The notes under the pieces are model-generated. The model saw only the letters and a program-made list of their open reading frames with translations, had not been told where the DNA came from and made no database searches. From NCBI GenBank assembly GCA_902826685.1, contig CADEFT010000019.1:62001-126000 (forward strand): a stretch of DNA of 64,000 nucleotides, written 5' to 3'. Shown here piece by piece: positions 17,969-26,311 of the stretch. A program made the translations under genes and the position numbers. The stretch's first letter is position 1. Every line of letters starts with the position of its first letter. Source of the stretch: an uncultured Acidobacteriota bacterium. Lineage in GTDB: Bacteria; Acidobacteriota; Terriglobia; Bryobacterales; Bryobacteraceae.

Positions 17969-20245
17969 TTATCGTATGGGGTCCGGCTTCCAGCGCCACA
18001 AGCCGCGGCCGTAAGTGGCGGCGGTCAGCGTGCCCGAACCATGGTGATAGACCAGATCCACCACCATGACGTTGGGCAGATTGCCGGAGACGTCGTGCCA
18101 GGCGCCGGGCACGGGCCGGCCGCCCTTGAGCGCGGCGTTGCAATACACTCCGCCGTCGCCGCAGACGAAGAGACGATGCGGCGGCACGCTTTCGAAAACC
18201 GCGGCGTGGTGCGGCACGGCGGGAAGCCTGCCTTCGTCAATGTCGGTCCAATTCAGGCCGCCGTCGGTTGACAGGAAGACATGGGAACTTCGCGAGTCCG
18301 CTTCGCCTTCGGTGAACGGCCCCTTCTGGCGCGCTTGAGACTCGATCGGGTACTTCCGCCTTGCCGGCAGTTGACCGCCGCAGGTGGCGACGACGATGTC
18401 CGGATAGACGGGGTGGGTTTCGATTCTAGTGACGATGCGGCCCGGCAGCTCCGGCCCGGCGAGGTCGCCCGACCACGTCACACCGCGATCCATCGACCGG
18501 AAAATCCCTCCGTTGGTGGTTCCGGCGAAATAAACGCGGGAATCGGTGGAGGCGATCTCCAGGGCGGAAATGGCCGACCCGTCGAGCACGCCCGACAGAT
18601 CGACCCAGAAGTCGCCATCGTCGGTCGATCCCCAGACACGATCGGAGCCGAGAAGGATCACGGGAATGGTTCCGCCACGGGGGCGGCGCTGAGAGCGGTC
18701 GATACTCTCCATGGCGATGAAACTCATCCAGACCTTGGCGCGCTCGGCGCCGGAAACATCGGGCGGCGTGATCTCGGCCCAACCCTCGTCCTTGCGATGC
18801 CTGTAGACGGTGATCTGCTGTGCCGAGCCGATGAGATGCGTTTCGTCGGCCGGGTCGACGATCGCCCAGCCGCCATCGCCGCCGAGCACCTGTTCGAAAT
18901 CGGCGCGGCGCGACTCGCGCATCAGCGTTCCATTGTCCTGTGTGCCGCCAATCACGAAATCCACGTTCTGCGCCGAAACGTCGATGTCATAAAACATCGT
19001 GATGGCGAGGCCCGCGCTGCGGTTGGTCCAGGTGTCGCCGCCGTCTGTACTGACATCCAGGCCGCCGTCGTTGGCGTCCAGGATGAGATCTCCGGCCGGC
19101 ATCAGCAACACATGGTGGTCGGCGTGCGCGTAGAACGGCGACTCTCGCTCGGCGTCCCAGAAGGTGACCTGCTGCCAGGTGCGTCCGCCGTCCCGGGTGC
19201 GATGAAGGTCGACGCCGCCGCAGATGGCGAAGTCTGGATCGTCCGGATGCACGGCGATGCAGTTGCCGTAGGACATCTGCCCTTCGCGTTCGAAGTGGGT
19301 GCCCTGGATCTGGTTCCAGGTATCGCCGCCATCCTGCGACCGGAAGACGCCCAGGACCCCCTCCACGCGGTTGGCGGCCATCGCATACAGCACATTCGGA
19401 TCGCTGGGGGAGAGGGAGAGGCTCGCCCGCCCGAACAGGTCGCCGGGTGGCAGACCCTTCTCCAGTTGCCGCCAGGTGGCGCCGCCGTCGCGGGAACGCC
19501 AGATACCGCTACGGGAGCCGCGCGCGTCTATCGTGGCGAAAACAAGCCCCGGCGCCGTGGGATGAAATTCGATGCGGTGGACGAAATGGTTGTATCCCGA
19601 GACGAACGATTGCCGCATCCAGGACTGGCCCCCGTCGAGGGAAGCGAACAGGGCGGCCGGGCTATCGTCCTTGTGAGTCACACCGCCCAGCAGGATGTGA
19701 TTGGCGTCGCGCGGGTCGACCGCAAGGGCACCGATGCGCAGCGGGAGTTCCTGGCTGACGGCATCGGCGATGTGAGTCCAGGAGTCCCCACCGTCATCGG
19801 ACCGGAACACGCCGAGTCCGGGATAGTTGTCCGAGGAAAGATTCGCTTCGCCGGTGGCGCAATAGATCCGCGCGGAATCGGCCGGATCGATGGCCAACGA
19901 TCCGATATTGAGAGTCGGCTGGCCGTCCCAGACGTTCTTCCAGGTCTTGCCTTGGTCCGTGGAGCGCCAGACGCCGCCGGCCGCCGCGCCTGCGTAGAGC
20001 GTAGGCTTTTGCCCGGGCGTCAGGGCGAGCGCCGAGAGCCTGCCGCCGATATTGAAGGGCCCGAGTTCGGTCCAATTCTGAGCGCCCGCCGCGCCGTCGC
20101 GCGAGACGGGAGGAGAAACGTCCCTGGCTGGAAACGCGGCCCGCTCCTGGAACCAGCCCGCGCGGTTCTTATGCGTGGTGAACCGCGCGCCGGGAGGAGC
20201 CGACCGCCGTTTTTTGCGCGGACCTTCCGATATCTTGGAAGCCAT
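17969..20245 (-). CDS. BNR/Asp-box beta-propeller protein (sortilin-like repeats)
   Basis: 758 residues made of many BNR-type repeats with the S-x-D-x-G-x-T-W Asp-box. Examples are VWRSTDQGKTWKNV, VFRSDDGGDSWTHI, WRSRDGGATWRQLE, FRSQDGGDTWNQI, VSTDGGDTWTNRS and FLSTDGGLNWTDI. These imply one or two large propellers. No catalytic sialidase arginine triad is obvious, so an enzyme is not claimed. The N-terminus (MASKISEGPRKKRRSAPPGARF) is strongly basic and lacks a signal peptide, odd for a family usually exported. The ATG lies 14 bases after the 39-aa H1-like gene. Confidence 0.8.
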   Translation of the reverse strand: MASKISEGPRKKRRSAPPGARFTTHKNRAGWFQERAAFPARDVSPPVSRDGAAGAQNWTELGPFNIGGRLSALALTPGQKPTLYAGAAAGGVWRSTDQGKTWKNVWDGQPTLNIGSLAIDPADSARIYCATGEANLSSDNYPGLGVFRSDDGGDSWTHIADAVSQELPLRIGALAVDPRDANHILLGGVTHKDDSPAALFASLDGGQSWMRQSFVSGYNHFVHRIEFHPTAPGLVFATIDARGSRSGIWRSRDGGATWRQLEKGLPPGDLFGRASLSLSPSDPNVLYAMAANRVEGVLGVFRSQDGGDTWNQIQGTHFEREGQMSYGNCIAVHPDDPDFAICGGVDLHRTRDGGRTWQQVTFWDAERESPFYAHADHHVLLMPAGDLILDANDGGLDVSTDGGDTWTNRSAGLAITMFYDIDVSAQNVDFVIGGTQDNGTLMRESRRADFEQVLGGDGGWAIVDPADETHLIGSAQQITVYRHRKDEGWAEITPPDVSGAERAKVWMSFIAMESIDRSQRRPRGGTIPVILLGSDRVWGSTDDGDFWVDLSGVLDGSAISALEIASTDSRVYFAGTTNGGIFRSMDRGVTWSGDLAGPELPGRIVTRIETHPVYPDIVVATCGGQLPARRKYPIESQARQKGPFTEGEADSRSSHVFLSTDGGLNWTDIDEGRLPAVPHHAAVFESVPPHRLFVCGDGGVYCNAALKGGRPVPGAWHDVSGNLPNVMVVDLVYHHGSGTLTAATYGRGLWRWKPDPIR

Positions 20246-20259
20246 GCGGCCGTGAGGGG

Positions 20260-20379
20260 CTACACTCCGATATGCTTGCTCGGCGCCTTCTTGGCTGGTT
20301 TTTTCTTCGTTCCGATATGCTTGCCCGGCGTTTTCTTGGCGGGAGCTTTCTTAGCGGGGGCTTTCTTTGCAGGAGGCAT
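20260..20379 (-). CDS. 39-aa histone H1-like Lys/Ala/Pro peptide
   Basis: A 39-residue frame from the ATG at 20379 to a TAG at 20260. It is preceded by AAAGGAACCTTG, a good ribosome site 6 bases from the start. It is almost wholly Lys, Ala, Pro and Gly: MPPAKKAPAKKAPAKKTPGK at the front, then HIG, a Lys run and SKHIGV at the end. The P-A-K-K repeat and complete lack of acidic residues match bacterial histone-H1/Hc1-like tails, which bind nucleic acid. Its C-terminal 30 residues are a 15-residue internal duplication. The composition, ribosome site and operon position support a real gene. A DNA- or RNA-binding role is inferred. Confidence 0.6.
   Translation of the reverse strand: MPPAKKAPAKKAPAKKTPGKHIGTKKKPAKKAPSKHIGV
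20267..20342. repeat. Tandem direct repeat of about 31 bases, offset 45, inside the H1-like gene
   Basis: The stretch CCGATATGCTTGCTCGGCG at 20267 recurs at 20312 as CCGATATGCTTGCCCGGCG, and the match continues (TCTTGGC) on both sides of a few third-position changes. The offset is 45 bases, exactly 15 codons, so the reading frame is kept and the peptide gains a second A-K-K-x-P-x-K-H-I-G unit. Silent differences dominate between the copies. Confidence 0.75.
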
Positions 20380-20422
20380 CAAGGTTCCTTTCGTGGCCTG
20401 GGCCACTCACAAGTTTGGAACA

Positions 20423-20451
20423 AGCATACATCAGGATCCTAAAGCATCCAA
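20423..20451 (-). promoter_or_regulatory. Candidate sigma-70-like promoter for the H1-like/BNR transcript
   Basis: On the minus strand, TTGGAT (20451-20446) and TATGCT (20428-20423) are separated by exactly 17 bases. The -10 box ends 43 bases before the ATG of the 39-aa gene. The matches to consensus are only 3/6 and 4/6, so this is a weak prediction. Confidence 0.3.
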
Positions 20452-20466
20452 GAAGAATTCTTCTGT

Positions 20467-23382
20467 TTAGAACTGCCTGGACCAGATGTTACCGGAAAGC
20501 TCGCCGGTGGCGAAAACCAGCATCCGCGGAGCGACCGAGAGTCCGATGATTTCGGTGCGATCTCCGATGCGGCGCAGGGAAAGATTGGCGTGATGGAAGT
20601 GATGCACGCTGAACGGCGGGCCGCTGGTACGGCGCCGCGAATCGAGCGCCTGCGCCCAGATGCAGCGAAAGCCGTCGCGGTCCGAAAGGAAATAGAGAAG
20701 ATTGGCTTTGGGCGACCAGGCGGGGCTATGATCCTCGGTCTTCTCTTCGGTGACGGGGATCCAGGCGGCCGATCCCACCGGCCGCTGTGGATCGAACGGC
20801 GCTACAAAAAGCCTGGACCGGCCGACGGCGCCCGTCTCGCCGAGAAAGGCGATCCAACTTCCGTCCGGCGAAGGTTTCGCGGCGGAGAGCAGGGACCCGG
20901 GCCCACCACCCGTCTGAATCGCGTTGCGTGTTTTCTTGGTTTGGGTGTCCACCAGAACCACATGCTCGGGCGGCTCCAACGGCTCGATGAGGGCGTACCC
21001 ACCGTCCGGGGCGATACCGGTGGCGATGCCGCAGGACTGGCAAAGCCGGTCAACGGTTCCACCGGCGGCGCCAATCGTGTAGATGCTGTCTGCGAAATCG
21101 CTATAAACCAGGCGGGATCCGTCGCCGGAAATGTGCGAGACCATTAGCGTGGAGTTGGCGGACACGAGCGTACGTTCGGCGCCGTCCGGCAGATCGCGGA
21201 TGCGCAGGAACCAGGTATCGGACTGGCGGCGGACGTAGGCCAGCCGCTTGCCGTCGAACGATATCGAAGGATAGTCCTCCACCGAAGTCTGCCGCGTCAA
21301 TGGGTAGAGGGCACCCGCCGGCGTGCCGCGTTCGGCATCGATTGGCAGCGCCCAAATGTCGATGTTCAGCGAGAGGCTGGAATAGACCAGCCTGCCGGAG
21401 GCGGTGGCGGCATGAAGATCGAGCCCCGTGCCGGCGGTGAGGCGGCTGGGCTGGGCTTGCACCGCTCCGGTTTCCGTATCGAGGGGAACCTGCCACACGT
21501 TGGCGGAATCGCCGGTGGCGGCTGAGAACAAGGCACGCGACGGATCGGCAACCCACGACGCGGGCGCGATGTGCATCTGCCCGATGGGGGCGCGAAGGCG
21601 CCGTTCCTTGAACTTCTTCAGCGCGCCGGTTTGCCTGGGCGGACTCGAGTCCGCCAGCGGCAGCAACCACCAATCGACCGCATCGTCATAGGGCGCCTTC
21701 TTGTCCGGACGGCCGAGAACGAGCAGGCCGTTTCCTTTCGGCGACCAGACCGGATAAAGGGCGGCTCCGAATTCCGGATGGATTTGCTTCAGCTCACCGC
21801 CGCCCGCGGGCACGACGAAGACCTTGGCCGAACCGGGCTCGTAGCCTCCGGTTCCTTCGCGCCCGGTCCAGCAGGCGATCGAATTGCCATCGGGCGAGAA
21901 GCGCGGATTGCGGCAGCCGGGCACCAGCAGCGTCGCGGTGCCACCACCGAGGGCCGGGACCACGTAGACGCCGCCTCCGGCGCGTTCGGAGCGGAAGGCG
22001 ATACGGGTTCGATCGGGCGATATATCGGGATCGGAGTCGTCGGCTTCCTCGTGCGTCAACCGGATCGGCTCACCGCCGCGCACCTGCTGCACCCAGATAT
22101 CCAGGTTGCCGCCGCCCGAGCGGTCGGAGGCGTAAGCCACCAGGCTGCCATCCTGCGAAAGAGCGGGATAGGCGGAAAGTCCGGCGTCCGCGGTGAGGAT
22201 AGTGTCGGTTCCATTGAGTGCCGCGGACGGCTGTGGAACCGGCCTCCAAAGGGGGGCGACGAACAGAGCGGCTCCGGCGGCAAAGGCCGCGATGGGTGGG
22301 GCCGCCTTGCGCCACCGGCTGGGCGGCGGGACGGGCGTGGCCGCGGAGGGATGGCTCAAACCGTCCAGCGCCTGGTCGATGACGATGCGCGCGTCCAGCA
22401 TGCTCTGCCATCTCTGCGAGCGGTCTTTTTCGAGGCAGGAAAAGACCAGACGTGCGATCTCCGGCGGCACGGCCGGAAGCGGCGCGGGCAGCGAATAGAG
22501 CACGGCCGCCGCGATGGCGATGCTCGAGCTTTCGACGAAGGGCGCCTTGCCGGAAAGCATCTGGTACAGAACGCCGCCGAACGAGAAGACATCGGAGCGC
22601 GGATCGACCGGCTCGCCGCGCACCTGCTCGGGGGACATGTAGGCGAAGGTGCCCACCACGGTGCCAGGCGTGGTGACGCTCGCTTCGCCCGCCGGCGGCA
22701 GGGTGCGCCGCGCCAATCCGAAATCCAATACCTTGATGCGCCCATCGGCGGTCACCATGATATTGCCGGGCTTCAGATCGCGATGCGTGATGCCGTTCTC
22801 ATGCGCCGCCGCCAGGGCGGAAGCGATCTGCGAGGCCAGGGCGAGAGCCTTCGGGATCGTCAGGCCGGAGCGGATCGTGTCGGCCAGGGTGCGGCCGGCA
22901 ACGTGCTCCATGACGATGTAATTGGTGGCGCCTTCGGACCCGATTTCATGAACGGTGACGATGTTGGGGTGATTGAGGCTGGAGGCGAGTTCGGCCTCGC
23001 GCGTGAATCGCGATTCGCTTTGCGGATCGCCGGCCAGGGCCTGCCGCAATACCTTGAGCGCCACCGTCCGGTGCAGGCGCGTGTCTTCGGCACGATACAC
23101 CACCCCCGCCCCACCCGCGCCCAGTTCCGCCTGAATACGATAAGGTCCAAGCAGCCGGCCAGGCGCCAGAGGCCGCAAGGCGATGGGAGGGCTACCGAGG
23201 AATTCCGAAGGCGTGTTGGTATCGAGCAGCCGGCGCAATTCTTCCCGCGCCGGATCGCCCGGCGGGCACTGCGCGTCGAGAAACGCCGTGCGCGCTTCCA
23301 GGCTGAGGCCGATCGCTTCGAAGTACAGATCCTTCACGCGCTGCCATTGCGAAGGCACACCGGCGGGCGGATGGTCGCTCAT
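20467..23382 (-). CDS. Ser/Thr protein kinase with C-terminal TolB/WD40-like propeller
   Basis: 971 residues from the ATG at 23382, which overlaps the sigma-factor stop by 4 bases (ATGA); longer starts run into that gene. The kinase domain spans about 80-340: Gly loop LGAGGAGVVYRAED, Lys110, catalytic HRDLKPGN (Asp202) and DFG (Asp220-Gly222), then MSPEQ. One hydrophobic segment (359-378) places the rest outside the membrane. Residues 390-971 are TolB/PD40-type blades (LSQDGSLVAYASDRSGGGNLDIWV, ISPDRTRIAFRSERAGG). Coupling to an ECF sigma factor is common in Acidobacteria. The likely job is signal sensing feeding phosphorylation of the sigma factor or other targets, which is inferred. Confidence 0.9.
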   Translation of the reverse strand: MSDHPPAGVPSQWQRVKDLYFEAIGLSLEARTAFLDAQCPPGDPAREELRRLLDTNTPSEFLGSPPIALRPLAPGRLLGPYRIQAELGAGGAGVVYRAEDTRLHRTVALKVLRQALAGDPQSESRFTREAELASSLNHPNIVTVHEIGSEGATNYIVMEHVAGRTLADTIRSGLTIPKALALASQIASALAAAHENGITHRDLKPGNIMVTADGRIKVLDFGLARRTLPPAGEASVTTPGTVVGTFAYMSPEQVRGEPVDPRSDVFSFGGVLYQMLSGKAPFVESSSIAIAAAVLYSLPAPLPAVPPEIARLVFSCLEKDRSQRWQSMLDARIVIDQALDGLSHPSAATPVPPPSRWRKAAPPIAAFAAGAALFVAPLWRPVPQPSAALNGTDTILTADAGLSAYPALSQDGSLVAYASDRSGGGNLDIWVQQVRGGEPIRLTHEEADDSDPDISPDRTRIAFRSERAGGGVYVVPALGGGTATLLVPGCRNPRFSPDGNSIACWTGREGTGGYEPGSAKVFVVPAGGGELKQIHPEFGAALYPVWSPKGNGLLVLGRPDKKAPYDDAVDWWLLPLADSSPPRQTGALKKFKERRLRAPIGQMHIAPASWVADPSRALFSAATGDSANVWQVPLDTETGAVQAQPSRLTAGTGLDLHAATASGRLVYSSLSLNIDIWALPIDAERGTPAGALYPLTRQTSVEDYPSISFDGKRLAYVRRQSDTWFLRIRDLPDGAERTLVSANSTLMVSHISGDGSRLVYSDFADSIYTIGAAGGTVDRLCQSCGIATGIAPDGGYALIEPLEPPEHVVLVDTQTKKTRNAIQTGGGPGSLLSAAKPSPDGSWIAFLGETGAVGRSRLFVAPFDPQRPVGSAAWIPVTEEKTEDHSPAWSPKANLLYFLSDRDGFRCIWAQALDSRRRTSGPPFSVHHFHHANLSLRRIGDRTEIIGLSVAPRMLVFATGELSGNIWSRQF

Positions 23383-23969
23383 GCCCCGCCTGAGATTTCC
23401 AGATACAGCCACTTGCGGGCCAGTTCCCACTCACGCTCCACGGTGCGGCGGGAAATTCCCAGGAGCCTGGCGATATCCTCGCCACCGAATCCGGCGAAGT
23501 AGCGCAGCTCGACGATCTGGCTCTGCCTGGGGTCAAGCCCGGCGAGCTTTGAAAGAGCTTCGTCCAGGGCCAGGATTTCGTCCGATTGTTCGCCGGTCTG
23601 GATCACGGCGTCTTCCAGGTTGATCTTGCGGACGCCGCCGCCGCGCTTGGCGCTGCGATGCCTGCGGGCATGATCGACCAGGACACGGCGCATGGAAGTG
23701 GCCGCGGCCGCGAAGAAGTGGGATCGGTTCTTCCAACTGCGGTCCGCGCCCGCCACCAGTTGCAGATACGCCTCGTTCACCAGCGCCGTGGGCTGCAGGG
23801 TGTGATCGGACCGTTCGTTGCCGAAGTGGCGTTGCGCGATGCGATGCAACTCGTCGTAGACCAGCGGCAGCAACCGGGCCTGGACTTCGGGATCGTCATG
23901 AAATCCATTCAGCAACTGCGTGATTTCATTCGATCTCGATTCTGGCGCCGGTTGCGGAGCGGAACCCAT
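23379..23969 (-). CDS. ECF sigma factor, acidobacterial/planctomycete TIGR02999-like
   Basis: 196 residues. Region 2 contains LLPLVYDELHRIAQRHF, LQPTALVNEAYLQL and HFFAAAATSMRRVLVDHARRH. These are the characteristic blocks of the large sigma family that accompanies Ser/Thr kinases in Acidobacteria and Planctomycetes. Region 4 is LSKLAGLDPRQSQIVELRYFAGFGGEDIARLLGISRRTVEREW, a helix-turn-helix for the -35 element. There is no anti-sigma gene; the next gene is the kinase, coupled by ATGA, suggesting phosphorylation-based control as described for other kinase-linked ECF groups. Confidence 0.92.
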   Translation of the reverse strand: MGSAPQPAPESRSNEITQLLNGFHDDPEVQARLLPLVYDELHRIAQRHFGNERSDHTLQPTALVNEAYLQLVAGADRSWKNRSHFFAAAATSMRRVLVDHARRHRSAKRGGGVRKINLEDAVIQTGEQSDEILALDEALSKLAGLDPRQSQIVELRYFAGFGGEDIARLLGISRRTVEREWELARKWLYLEISGGA

Positions 23970-23989
23970 TGACCCTAGAGTATATCTTC

Positions 23990-24565
23990 ATGAATGCGGG
24001 GTGGGCACTGATGGGGAACTGGGTGCTGTTTTCCGGGCTGCTGGCGTGGAACCATCTGCGCGTGCGCCGGGTGCGCCGGGAACAAGGCTTGGCCGAAGAG
24101 CGGCCTTCGATTCGCGATGCACGATCGATGCAGGGGCTGGCGCTCGAGGGGCTGGCTTTCGTGGTGGCCTTCATGTTTCGCCAACCGTCCGGCGCGGCCG
24201 GTGGGACTTCACGTGTTCTTTCCATTCTGTTCGGGATCGCGGCGGTGGCGATGCTGTTCTTCGCGCTTCGGCATCTGGGTTTGGAATGGCGCATCAAGGC
24301 GGTGGTGACGGAGGATCACAAGCTGGTCAAGACCGGGCCTTACGCGATCGTGCGGCACCCGGTGTTTGCGGCGCTGTTGTGCCTGTTGCTGGCGACGGTG
24401 CTACTGATCACGCGTCCTTGGGCGGCGGCGGTGGCGGTGGGTGTTTATCTTTTGGGTACGGAGATTCGAGTGCGGGCCGAGGATGGATTGCTGGAGCGGC
24501 GGTTTGGGAAGGAATTCCGCGAGTATCGGGCGGCGGTGGCGGCTTATCTACCCTACTTAAGGTAA
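23990..24565 (+). CDS. Isoprenylcysteine carboxyl methyltransferase (ICMT/PEMT-like) membrane protein
   Basis: 191 residues from the ATG at 23990; a TTG at 23969 would add 7. About five hydrophobic segments. The SAM-binding C-terminal half is typical: DHKLVKTGPYAIVRHPVFAA, then an acidic/basic end RVRAEDGLLERRFGKEFREYRAAV with the E-x-x-L-x-x-x-F-G-x-x-Y pattern. Bacterial members methylate small lipids or thiols rather than prenylated proteins; the substrate is unknown. It starts almost back-to-back with the ECF sigma factor, so the two share a tiny divergent control region. Confidence 0.82.
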   Translation: MNAGWALMGNWVLFSGLLAWNHLRVRRVRREQGLAEERPSIRDARSMQGLALEGLAFVVAFMFRQPSGAAGGTSRVLSILFGIAAVAMLFFALRHLGLEWRIKAVVTEDHKLVKTGPYAIVRHPVFAALLCLLLATVLLITRPWAAAVAVGVYLLGTEIRVRAEDGLLERRFGKEFREYRAAVAAYLPYLR

Positions 24566-26260
24566 CGGGACCCAGACGAAGTTGGCCGTCAGTATCACGC
24601 CCTCGGTGACATCCACTTCGCTCTCATCCTTCAGACCATTCAACTGCACCTGGACTTTGTGCTTGCCTACCGGCAACAGGATCGAAGCCGGAGTTTTTTC
24701 TTTCCGCAGTTGCCCGTCTATGAGAATAGTGGCGCCGGGCGGCGTTGTCCGGACTACGACGCGGCCACCCAAAAGTTCGAGGGGAATTTCTATTTCGAGT
24801 TGTTCCGGCACTCTTACCGTGCGGGTCGCTACCCGGTGTCCATCCAGTCTCGCGACAACGATGTGCTGGCCACCGGCCAGCAACAGATCGCACGGCGAAG
24901 TGCACTCGCGCGTGCCATCGACGGAAATCCTGGCACCCGCCGGAGTGGTGGCAACCCGAACCTCCACTTCTTTCAACTCGGGCGTCGCGGGCGCCGTCAC
25001 GGCAGGCTTCACGGCCGGAACGGGAACCGGGGCCTGCGCGGCCTTTGGCGGCGCCTCGGTCGATGGCGGAGGGGGCGTCGCTTGGGGCACTCCCTGAGCC
25101 GGCCCTATCGGCGAAGGTTTCACCGCTTCCTTGGCGGGCGGCAGTGGCGCCACAGGTTCGCTGCGGACCGCCTGCTGCCGCGGCTTGTCGTTGGTGAACA
25201 GCAGCAAATACCCGGCCCAACTCAACCCGGCGATCAGCAGCGCGCCGAGCGCGATGGCGATGCCCGGCCCCATCCATCCGCCCTTGCGAATGGAAGCCGA
25301 TTGGGCCGATCCATCGCTCAGGTTTTCCGCCGGCGTGCGGATCGTCGATTGGCCCGGCTTCGGGTTGGCCGCGGGCGGGGCCACGGCTCCAGCGACGGTT
25401 TCGGCGCTGTCGACCGCACCCTGGCCCATCAGACGCCAGCCGGAACGTCCCTCGCAGGCGGCGGAGAGCGCCTTGGCAAACTGCGCGCAATCGGGGTAGC
25501 GGGCCGCAGCATCTTTCTCCATCGCCTTCCGCAACACGATTTCCACCGCCGGCCCCAGGCTCGGATTCAAACGCTGCGGCGGCACGGGCGCTTCATTGAC
25601 GATCTTGAACATCAGCGACGGAAGCGTCGGACCCGAGAACGGCTTCTCGCCGGTCAGCAACTGATAGGCGATGACGGCCAGCGAGAATTGATCGCTGCGG
25701 CCGTCGAGGGGCTTGTCGGCGATCTGCTCGGGCGACATGTAGCTGGGCGTCCCCATCACCACGCCCGTCTGCGTCGCCTGCGCGGATGCGATCTTGGCCA
25801 CGCCGAAATCGGTGATTTTGACGCTGCCATCGGAGGACATCATGATATTGCCGGGCTTGATGTCGCGATGCACGATGCCGCGCGTATGGGCGTAATCGAG
25901 CGCGGCCGAGGTCTGGTCGATCATGCGCAGGAAGATGGTTCTGTCGATGGCCGACTTCGCCATCAGCTTCTCAAACGACGGCCCGTCGACGAACTCCATG
26001 AACACGTACGCCAGATCCTCGTGTTCCTGCACGTCGTAAATGGTGACGATGTTGGGGTGGGAAAGAATGCCCGCCGAGCGCGCTTCGCGGAACAGGCGGT
26101 CGCGAAGAAAGGTACGCTCCTTGTTGTCGGTAACGTCGCCCAGCCGGATGGTCTTGATGGCCACGGTACGGCCTATCGTGGGGTCCTCGGCCTTGTAGAC
26201 GACGCCCATGGCGCCTCTGCCGAGTTCTCCTGTGATGCGGTAGCGGCCGATCTGGTCCAT
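24557..26260 (-). CDS. Ser/Thr protein kinase with TM segment and two PEGA domains
   Basis: 567 residues from the ATG at 26260 (MDQIGRYRITGELGRGAMGVV). Kinase residues are complete: Lys36, HRDIKPGN (Asp133) and DFG (Asp151-Gly153), then MSPEQ. A Pro/Ala linker surrounds a membrane helix at 331-355 (PGIAIALGALLIAGLSWAGY). Outside are two PEGA-type beta repeats (about 430-497 and 498-567): TTPAGARISVDG and TTPPGATILIDGQLRKEKTPA. These often bind envelope components. It is divergent from ftsY with 51 bases between starts. On the minus strand TGC-TACAAT (26284-26276) could be an extended -10 site. Its 3' end overlaps the convergent ICMT gene by 9 bases. Confidence 0.9.
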   Translation of the reverse strand: MDQIGRYRITGELGRGAMGVVYKAEDPTIGRTVAIKTIRLGDVTDNKERTFLRDRLFREARSAGILSHPNIVTIYDVQEHEDLAYVFMEFVDGPSFEKLMAKSAIDRTIFLRMIDQTSAALDYAHTRGIVHRDIKPGNIMMSSDGSVKITDFGVAKIASAQATQTGVVMGTPSYMSPEQIADKPLDGRSDQFSLAVIAYQLLTGEKPFSGPTLPSLMFKIVNEAPVPPQRLNPSLGPAVEIVLRKAMEKDAAARYPDCAQFAKALSAACEGRSGWRLMGQGAVDSAETVAGAVAPPAANPKPGQSTIRTPAENLSDGSAQSASIRKGGWMGPGIAIALGALLIAGLSWAGYLLLFTNDKPRQQAVRSEPVAPLPPAKEAVKPSPIGPAQGVPQATPPPPSTEAPPKAAQAPVPVPAVKPAVTAPATPELKEVEVRVATTPAGARISVDGTRECTSPCDLLLAGGQHIVVARLDGHRVATRTVRVPEQLEIEIPLELLGGRVVVRTTPPGATILIDGQLRKEKTPASILLPVGKHKVQVQLNGLKDESEVDVTEGVILTANFVWVPLP

Positions 26261-26311
26261 CGGTGAGCCAGTCCAATTGTAGCAGTGGCTAAAATAGAGG
26301 GTTCTTACGCA

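Noticed and set aside
18281..20470. A 729-codon open frame antisense to the BNR propeller gene
   Set aside because: Shadow frame; the other strand holds repeated Asp-boxes.
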